A program made the translations under genes and the position numbers. The notes below the pieces were generated by a model, which ran no database searches, was not told where the DNA came from, and worked only from the letters and a program-made list of their open reading frames with translations. This document shows, piece after piece, positions 58,459-64,000 of a stretch of 64,000 nucleotides of DNA (positions are counted from its first letter, which is position 1; each line of letters begins with the position of its first letter). Origin of the DNA: Marinobacter zhanjiangensis (GTDB lineage Bacteria > Pseudomonadota > Gammaproteobacteria > Pseudomonadales > Oleiphilaceae); the NCBI RefSeq assembly GCF_014651935.1, contig NZ_BMXV01000010.1, positions 1 to 64,000 of the forward strand, written 5' to 3'.

Positions 58459-60132
58459 ATGGCTTTTGATCACAGCAAGTACATCCCCTTTCAGCCGGTT
58501 CGCAAGACGGATCGCCGCTGGCCTGACCAGGTCATTGAAAAAGCACCCACCTGGTGTGCCGTGGACCTGCGGGATGGTAACCAGGCGCTGGTGAAGCCCA
58601 TGACCGTGGCCCAGAAGCAGCGTCTGTTCGATCTGCTGGTGAAGGTCGGCTTCAAGGAAATCGAGATCGGCTTTCCGGCCGCGAGCCAGCCGGATTTCGA
58701 TTTCTGCCGCAAGCTGATCGAGGAAGACCGGATTCCCGATGATGTCCGCATTCAGGTGCTGACCCAGGCCCGGCCTGAACTCATCGAGCGGACTTACCAG
58801 GCCCTGGAGGGCGCAAAGCGCGCCATCGTGCATGTGTACAACTCCACCTCCACCGTGCAGCGCCAGCAGGTGTTCGGCATGGATCGCGAGGGCGTGAAGC
58901 AGATTGCCGTGAACGGTGCCAAAGTGGTGAAAGACTTGGCTACCCGCTACCCGGAAACCGACTGGACCTTCCAGTATTCACCGGAAAGCTTCACCGGAAC
59001 CGAGCTGGACTACGCCGCCGAGGTGGTGGATGCGGTGACTGAAGTCTGGCGCCCGGACCTGGGCCAGAAGGTGATCATCAACCTGCCCGCCACTGTGGAA
59101 ATGGCCACCCCCAACGTGTTCGCCGATCAGATCGAGTGGATCTGTGACAAGATCCAGCGCCGGGAGCACCTGAGCGTCAGCGTGCATACCCATAATGACC
59201 GCGGCTGTGGCGTGGCCGCCGCCGAGCTGGCGGTGATGGCAGGGGCCGACCGGGTGGAAGGTACGCTGATGGGCAACGGGGAACGCACCGGCAATATGGA
59301 CCTGGTTACCATGGCCATGAACCTGTATAGCCAGGGCATAGACCCGCAAGTGGACATGTCCAACATGGCCGAGATCACCGATGTGGTGGAGGCCTGCACC
59401 GAGATTTCCACCCATCCGCGGCACCCCTATGCCGGCGAGCTGGTATTCACCGCCTTTTCCGGCAGCCATCAGGACGCCATCCGCAAGTGCCTGGCCTACC
59501 GCAATGACGGTGACAAGTGGAATGTGGCCTACCTGCCCATTGATCCCCGGGATCTGGGCCGGCGCTACGAGGAAGTGGTGCGTATCAACAGCCAGTCCGG
59601 CAAGGGCGGTGTCGCCCATGTACTGGAGCGGGACTACAAGATCAGCCTGCCCCGTTGGCTGCAGATCGAATTCAGCCAGTGCGTGCAGAGGGAAGCGGAA
59701 ACCAATGGTGGCGAGATTGACTCCCACACCATCCACCGCCTGTTCGAGGATCGTTACCTGGCTGTGGCCGACGGCTGGCGCCTGTCCACCTACGACCTGC
59801 ACCGGGATGAGGAAGGTGTGAATGCCACCATCAAGTTCGGCAAGCCGGCGGTCGAACTGAAGGGCCATGGCCTCGGTGCGGTGGAAGCCGTGGTTGCCTC
59901 CTTGCAGGATCGATATGGCATCTCCGTGGCGGTGGAAGCCTACGATGAGTTCGCGCTGGGGGAGGGCACCACCGCCAATGCCATGGCCTGCATCCGCACC
60001 GTGGTGAATGGCGAGGTCCACAGTTCCGCCGCCCTGGCGGAGGATACAACCTCAGCGACCCTGCAGGCGCTGCTGTCGGCGGTGGGCAATCACGTGGTTG
60101 CGACGGCAGAAGCCGAGCCCGCCACGGCCTGA
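58459..60132 (+). CDS. leuA: 2-isopropylmalate synthase LeuA (long type)
   Basis: A 557-residue enzyme that condenses 2-oxoisovalerate with acetyl-CoA, the first step of leucine synthesis. The catalytic barrel has VDLRDGNQALVKPMT (about 34-48), SVHTHNDRGCGVAAAELAVM with two metal His (about 239-258) and GNGERTGNMDLV. A linker and the C-terminal regulatory LeuA domain (about 420-550) follow, where leucine should bind. AAGGACA precedes the ATG. I see no leader peptide rich in Leu codons in the 145-base upstream gap. Confidence 0.95.
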   Translation: MAFDHSKYIPFQPVRKTDRRWPDQVIEKAPTWCAVDLRDGNQALVKPMTVAQKQRLFDLLVKVGFKEIEIGFPAASQPDFDFCRKLIEEDRIPDDVRIQVLTQARPELIERTYQALEGAKRAIVHVYNSTSTVQRQQVFGMDREGVKQIAVNGAKVVKDLATRYPETDWTFQYSPESFTGTELDYAAEVVDAVTEVWRPDLGQKVIINLPATVEMATPNVFADQIEWICDKIQRREHLSVSVHTHNDRGCGVAAAELAVMAGADRVEGTLMGNGERTGNMDLVTMAMNLYSQGIDPQVDMSNMAEITDVVEACTEISTHPRHPYAGELVFTAFSGSHQDAIRKCLAYRNDGDKWNVAYLPIDPRDLGRRYEEVVRINSQSGKGGVAHVLERDYKISLPRWLQIEFSQCVQREAETNGGEIDSHTIHRLFEDRYLAVADGWRLSTYDLHRDEEGVNATIKFGKPAVELKGHGLGAVEAVVASLQDRYGISVAVEAYDEFALGEGTTANAMACIRTVVNGEVHSSAALAEDTTSATLQALLSAVGNHVVATAEAEPATA

Positions 60133-60150
60133 CCCGTCGTCCAGACGCAG

Positions 60151-60174
60151 GAAAGCCGGCAGTTGCCGGCTTTC
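60151..60174. terminator. Terminator between convergent leuA and the cold-shock gene
   Basis: AAAGCCGGCA (60152-60161) pairs perfectly with 60164-60173, with a 2-base loop, followed by TTTCCTTG on the plus strand. The A-run on the left gives a short T-run on the minus strand, so it may work for both genes. Confidence 0.75.
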
Positions 60175-60223
60175 CTTGACGGTTTCCAAAGCCCGTGAGG
60201 GGCAATGGACGGAATGCGTAACC

Positions 60224-60433
60224 TTAAACCGGGGTTACGTTTTCCGCCTGGGGTCCTTTCGGGCCCTGGGTAACGGTGAACTCAACCTGCTGGCCTTCGG
60301 CCAGTGTCTTGAACCCGCTTGAATTGATTGCACTGTAGTGAACGAAAACGTCACTGCCGCCGTCCTGGGCAATAAAGCCAAAACCCTTGGACTCGTTGAA
60401 CCACTTTACGCTGCCGGTTTTTGTATCAGACAT
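60224..60433 (-). CDS. Cold-shock protein, CspA family
   Basis: A 69-residue single-domain RNA chaperone: [15 protein letters not shown] (RNP1) and DVFVHYSAI (RNP2) are intact, and it ends NVTPV, typical of Csp proteins. The frame extends to 60469, but ATG 60433 with AGGA upstream is standard. The likely promoter at 60624-60651 would leave a leader of about 180 bases, as in cold-inducible csp genes. Confidence 0.93.
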   Translation of the reverse strand: MSDTKTGSVKWFNESKGFGFIAQDGGSDVFVHYSAINSSGFKTLAEGQQVEFTVTQGPKGPQAENVTPV

Positions 60434-60623
60434 TGATCTTTCCTGTGTTTCTGAACGTTGCGCCCTCACGGGACTTATTTCGGGTGCCGGTGGCCGTATA
60501 ACACACCGACACAGTTTTGCTGGGGAGATGGCAGTTGTACTGAGGGAAGGAGTAACCGAACGCCTGAAAAGCAGATCGTTGCAACACTTTCACTTAATAC
60601 CGCTGTCTTTCCACAGCATTTTC

Positions 60624-60651
60624 AGTATAGACCCAGTTCAGGGGGCGTCAA
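60624..60651 (-). promoter_or_regulatory. Strong sigma-70-like promoter of the cold-shock gene
   Basis: On the minus strand TTGACG (60651-60646) is followed after 16 bases by TATACT (60629-60624), each one mismatch from consensus. The predicted start is near 60617, leaving about 184 bases of untranslated leader before the cold-shock ATG. The rest of the 60434-60736 gap shows no gene. Confidence 0.7.
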
Positions 60652-60736
60652 AGATTTTTTGAGACCCTTGAGCACCCCCTGCTTTTTCATGCAAAACAAG
60701 CAACTGTCATGACGATGTCAAAATTCCGTGAGTCGG

Positions 60737-62611
60737 TCATCGGCGCATCTGCTGGTTGATTTCCTGTAATATGGAAGGGTCATCTATGGTGGATGGTGCT
60801 GACCATTGCTCGCCGTCGGCAATCTGTCGTATCACCCGCCGCAGGATCTTGCCGGATCGGGTTTTGGGCAGCCGCTCCACCACGATGGCCCGGCGGAAGC
60901 AGGCAATGGCTCCGATTTTGTCCCGTACCATTTCCACCAGTTCTTCCTCCAGTTCCTCCGGGTCAATGGTGGCACCGTCCTTGAGCAGTACCAGGCCCAT
61001 GGGAACCTGGCCCTTCATTTCGTCGCTGGCTCCCACCACGCAGCACTCGGCCACGGCAGGATGTGAGGCGACCACTTCCTCCATTTCGCCGGTGGACAGG
61101 CGGTGACCGGCCACGTTGATGACATCATCGGTCCGGCCCATGATGAAGACATAGCCGTCCTCGTCCACGAAACCGCCGTCGCCGGAACTGTAGTATCCCG
61201 GGATGGGGTCCAGGTAGGTCTTGCGAAAGCGCTCGTCGTCACCCCATACCGTAGTCAGGCATCCTGGAGGCAGTGGCAGTTTCACGGCCACCTGGCCCTG
61301 CTCGCCATGGGGCATGGGGCGCCCGTCCGGACTGACCACCTGAACGTCATAGCCGGGGGATGGCACGGTGGCAGAGCCGGGCTTGGTCTTCATTTCCTCG
61401 ATGCCCACCGGGTTACAGCAGATGGCCCAGCCGGTTTCGGTCTGCCACCAGTGGTCCAGTACCGGCAGGCCGGTGTGCTCGATCAGCCATTCGTAAGTGG
61501 ACGGGTCCAGCCGCTCACCGGCCAGGAACAGGCGCCTGAGTGAGCTGATGTCGTAGTTTCCCATCAGGTCCGCTTCCGGGTCTTCCTTGCGCACAGCCCG
61601 GAACGCGGTCGGGGCGGTAAACAGATAGTTGACGCCATGGTCCTGTACCACGCGCCAGAAGGCGCCGGCATCCGGGGTCTTGACCGGTTTGCCCTCGTAC
61701 AGAATGGTCGTACAGCCCATGAACAGGGGCGCATAGACAATATAGCTGTGGCCCACGACCCAGCCGACATCCGACGCTGCCCAGAACACATCCCCCGGCT
61801 GCGCACCGTAGACCAGTTCCATGCTGTAGCGCAGGGCCACGGCATGGCCGCCATTGTCGCGGACAACGCCCTTCGGCTTACCGGTGGTGCCCGATGTATA
61901 GAGGATGTACAGGGGGTCGGTGGCGGCCACGGGTACCGGGTCGACGGGGGAAGCTGTTGCCATTTCCTCGTCCCAGTCCAGGTCTCGCCCGGCTACCATC
62001 TCGGCAGTCACCTGTGGGCGCTGGAACAGGATGCAGCATTCCGGCTTGTGATCGGCCTCTTCAATAGCCTTGTCTACCAGGGGTTTGTAGGCAATCACCT
62101 TGCTGACTTCGATGCCGCAGGAGGCGGTGATGATCGCCTTGGGGCTGGCATCGTTGATCCTCACTGCCAGTTCGTGGGCCGCGAAGCCGCCGAATACCAC
62201 GGAGTGAATGGCGCCCAGGCGGGCACAGGCCAGCATGGCAATCACCGCCTGGGGCACCATGGGCATATAGATGATCACCCGGTCGCCATGGCCAATGCCC
62301 TGGGCCTTCAGCACACCGGCAAAGCGGGCGACCTGGTCAGTGAGCTCCCGGTAGGTGTAGCTGTGGGTGGTGTCGGTGACCGGCGAGTCGTAGATCAGTG
62401 CCTTCTGGTCACCGCGACCGGCACGGATGTTGGCATCCAGGGCCACATCACTGGTGTTGATCAGGCCATCGGGAAACCAGTCGCCATGGCCGTTGTCCTT
62501 TGCTTTCCAGATGTCTTCCGGGGGGCGGATCCAGTCAATGGCACTGGCTTTCTCGCGCCAGAACTGCTCGGGCTGGTCCACGGAACGACGGAACTCTGAT
62601 TGATAATCCAT
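60737..62611 (-). CDS. prpE: Propionyl-CoA synthetase PrpE (acyl-CoA synthetase family)
   Basis: A 624-residue ANL-superfamily ligase. The ATP motif LYILYTSGTTGKPKG (about 230-244), WWQTETGWAI (about 391-400), and the hinge/C-terminal GRTDDVINVAGHRLSTGEME with the catalytic Lys in KTRSGKILRR are present. The N-terminal ACAS_N part (DYQSEFRRSVDQPEQFWREK) and VNYLFTAPTAFRAVRKEDP point to PrpE rather than Acs. The methylcitrate genes are not adjacent, so acetate or propionate use cannot be decided. Confidence 0.9.
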   Translation of the reverse strand: MDYQSEFRRSVDQPEQFWREKASAIDWIRPPEDIWKAKDNGHGDWFPDGLINTSDVALDANIRAGRGDQKALIYDSPVTDTTHSYTYRELTDQVARFAGVLKAQGIGHGDRVIIYMPMVPQAVIAMLACARLGAIHSVVFGGFAAHELAVRINDASPKAIITASCGIEVSKVIAYKPLVDKAIEEADHKPECCILFQRPQVTAEMVAGRDLDWDEEMATASPVDPVPVAATDPLYILYTSGTTGKPKGVVRDNGGHAVALRYSMELVYGAQPGDVFWAASDVGWVVGHSYIVYAPLFMGCTTILYEGKPVKTPDAGAFWRVVQDHGVNYLFTAPTAFRAVRKEDPEADLMGNYDISSLRRLFLAGERLDPSTYEWLIEHTGLPVLDHWWQTETGWAICCNPVGIEEMKTKPGSATVPSPGYDVQVVSPDGRPMPHGEQGQVAVKLPLPPGCLTTVWGDDERFRKTYLDPIPGYYSSGDGGFVDEDGYVFIMGRTDDVINVAGHRLSTGEMEEVVASHPAVAECCVVGASDEMKGQVPMGLVLLKDGATIDPEELEEELVEMVRDKIGAIACFRRAIVVERLPKTRSGKILRRVIRQIADGEQWSAPSTIDDPSILQEINQQMRR

Positions 62612-62801
62612 AGGGTCACCTCGTCACCTTGGTTCATTGTTATTTTTGGTCATGATAGGAGTTCGACTGTAAGGGATTTGTGCTACAGCGGAAGTAGACC
62701 AAAGGCTAACCAGCCCGGCAGCGGCTATTTCCGGGCGCCGTGAAGGTGTGTACATGAAATGGCGGTATCTTGGGCGGGTTGGCCGGCAATGGCTCGGCGG
62801 G

Positions 62802-64000
62802 TCAGTCCGCCCCTGGGGCAACCGAGGACACGGTAGCGTCCACCGAGCCTTTCGCCAGTCGCGCCCGGATGCGATCCCCGGGGGCCAGGGTCGCGGGGTC
62901 TCGGACCACGGTCTGGTCGTCGCTGGAGACGATGGCGTAGCCCCGGCCCAGAGTCGCCAGGGGGCTGACGGCGTTCAGGGTGCGGGCCGCGGTGTCCAGT
63001 TGCTGGTTGCCGGTTTCCAGCCGCCGATTCAGGCTGGCCTGCAGGCGTTCACCGAGCTGTTCCACCTTCAGGCTCTGTTCGCCAATCTGGCGGGAGGGCC
63101 GGTGGCTCATCAGGCGCTGGGCCAGGTGGCTGTTGCGGGTCTGCTCGGTCGCCAGACGCTGCCGGATGGCATGACGGAAGCGCAGCTCCACATCGTCCAG
63201 GCGCTGGGCTTTTTCCTGCAACTGGTGTCGGGGGTCTCGCAGTCTTGCCGCGATCTGACCCAGCCGTGTGTCCTGTTGCCGCAGGTTGCGCCTGGCGGCG
63301 CTGACCAGACGCTGGCGGGTATCGGTCAGCCGGGCGATCCAGGTGGACTGGTCCGGCGAGATTTTCTCGGCAGCGGCGGATGGGGTGGGCGCACGCAGAT
63401 CCGCCACGAAATCGGCAATGGTGACATCCACCTCATGGCCCACGGCACTGACGGTGGCAATGGGGCAGGCGGCGATGGCGCGGGCCACAGTTTCCTCGTT
63501 GAAGCACCAGAGATCTTCCAGGGAGCCGCCGCCGCGCCCGATAATCAGCACGTCGGCCTGGTCATGGCGAACGGCCCGGTTGATGGCGTCAACAATGCTG
63601 GCGGTGGCCGCCTGCCCCTGCACGGCGGTCGGGTAGAGGGTGACGGGAATGCCGGGGCAGCGGCGCCCTAGCACGGTCAGGATGTCGTGAATGGCAGCGC
63701 CCGTCGGGGACGTGACCACACCGATATGGCGGGGCATCTCCGGGATCGGCTTCTTGCGCTCCACTGCAAACAGCCCTTCTGCCTCCAACCTGGCCTTCAG
63801 GGCCTCGAAGGCCTGTTGCAGGGCGCCGAGGCCGGCCGGCTCCAGGTGCTCGACAATGATCTGGAAGTCGCCCCGGTTCTCGTACAGGCTGACCTTGCCG
63901 CGAATGCGCACCTGATCGCCTTCCTTCGGAATCTCCCGGATGCGCTGATTGAAACCCCGGAACATGGCGCATCGCACCTGGGCACGCTGGTCCTTGAGAG
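62802..64000 (-). CDS. xseA: Exodeoxyribonuclease VII large subunit XseA (5' end beyond window)
   Basis: The visible 399 codons cover the end of the N-terminal OB domain and the whole catalytic part; the reading frame continues past 64000, so the N-terminus is off the window. GVVTSPTGAAIHDILTVLGR, IIGRGGGSLEDLWCFNEE and AVGHEVDVTIADFVADLRAP are the XseA signatures. A long coiled coil and the ending LGRGYAIVSSDDQTVVRDP follow. With XseB it degrades single-stranded DNA in repair. The downstream gap to prpE holds no gene that I recognise. Confidence 0.96.
   Translation of the reverse strand, partial: LKDQRAQVRCAMFRGFNQRIREIPKEGDQVRIRGKVSLYENRGDFQIIVEHLEPAGLGALQQAFEALKARLEAEGLFAVERKKPIPEMPRHIGVVTSPTGAAIHDILTVLGRRCPGIPVTLYPTAVQGQAATASIVDAINRAVRHDQADVLIIGRGGGSLEDLWCFNEETVARAIAACPIATVSAVGHEVDVTIADFVADLRAPTPSAAAEKISPDQSTWIARLTDTRQRLVSAARRNLRQQDTRLGQIAARLRDPRHQLQEKAQRLDDVELRFRHAIRQRLATEQTRNSHLAQRLMSHRPSRQIGEQSLKVEQLGERLQASLNRRLETGNQQLDTAARTLNAVSPLATLGRGYAIVSSDDQTVVRDPATLAPGDRIRARLAKGSVDATVSSVAPGAD

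Noticed and set aside
58978..60021. 347-codon frame antisense to leuA
   Set aside because: It is a shadow of leuA with His/Gly/Gln-rich composition and no ribosome-binding site.

Overview
The window looks like chromosomal DNA of a marine gammaproteobacterium close to Marinobacter. The base composition is GC-rich. Gene order follows several Pseudomonas-type blocks: ccoNOPQ-ccoGHIS; htpX-alaA-gpx-marR-sensor kinase; purB-hflD-mnmA-nudJ; cspD/clpS-clpA-infA-bpt-aat-trxB; lolCD-comEC-exbBD-msbA-lpxK-kdsB-murB. I assign the genus from gene content and order recalled from memory, not from a search. About 60 protein genes are supported. I saw no tRNA gene, CRISPR array, prophage or intact transposase.

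Layout. 1-750: the 3' end of a 5S rRNA gene with a strong terminator, then a tandemly duplicated, hairpin-rich rRNA flank. 754-9508 (minus): the complete cbb3 oxidase structural operon (ccoNOPQ), its assembly operon (ccoGHIS) and a UreH-like metal transporter, with an FNR/Anr-type promoter before ccoN. 9794-18361: RNA and protein maintenance genes (rlmM, tusA, dsbD, epmC, rhlB, pdxB, htpX). 18479-25669: alaA, a gpx-OhrR/OspR-type peroxide module, a SagS-like hybrid kinase and a LysR regulator. 25658-32652 (minus): an overlapping gene chain for translation and purine synthesis (roxA, purB, hflD, mnmA, nudJ, rluE), then cspD. 33239-38908: the N-degron pathway genes (clpS, clpA, bpt, aat) with infA and trxB. 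39124-42038: an orphan MoxR ATPase and the agmatine-to-putrescine genes aguBA. 42202-54826: envelope genes (a single Lol permease with lolD, comEC, exbBD, msbA, lpxK, kdsB, murB) plus a PilZ protein. 54895-64000: proS, a toxin-antitoxin pair, an Lrp regulator, leuA, a cold-shock gene, prpE and a truncated xseA.

The most unusual material is non-coding. A 269-bp element at 18987-19255 has 34-bp terminal inverted repeats that enclose two hairpins whose loops are complementary to each other. One of its ends supplies the alaA stop codon. A compact 65-bp relative lies at 42125-42189; both sit just downstream of a stop codon. The BrnT/BrnA-like pair at 56947-57523 is framed by two attC-like folds whose facing core sites (GTTAGC and GCTAAC, read on the minus strand) have the arrangement of an integron gene cassette, although no integrase gene is visible. 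The 5S rRNA 3' end is the left arm of a 91-bp near-palindrome.

Functionally, the window combines microaerobic respiration, peroxide defence, envelope biogenesis and many translation-quality enzymes (RlmM, RluE, MnmA, EpmC, RoxA, ClpS/ClpA/Aat/Bpt).
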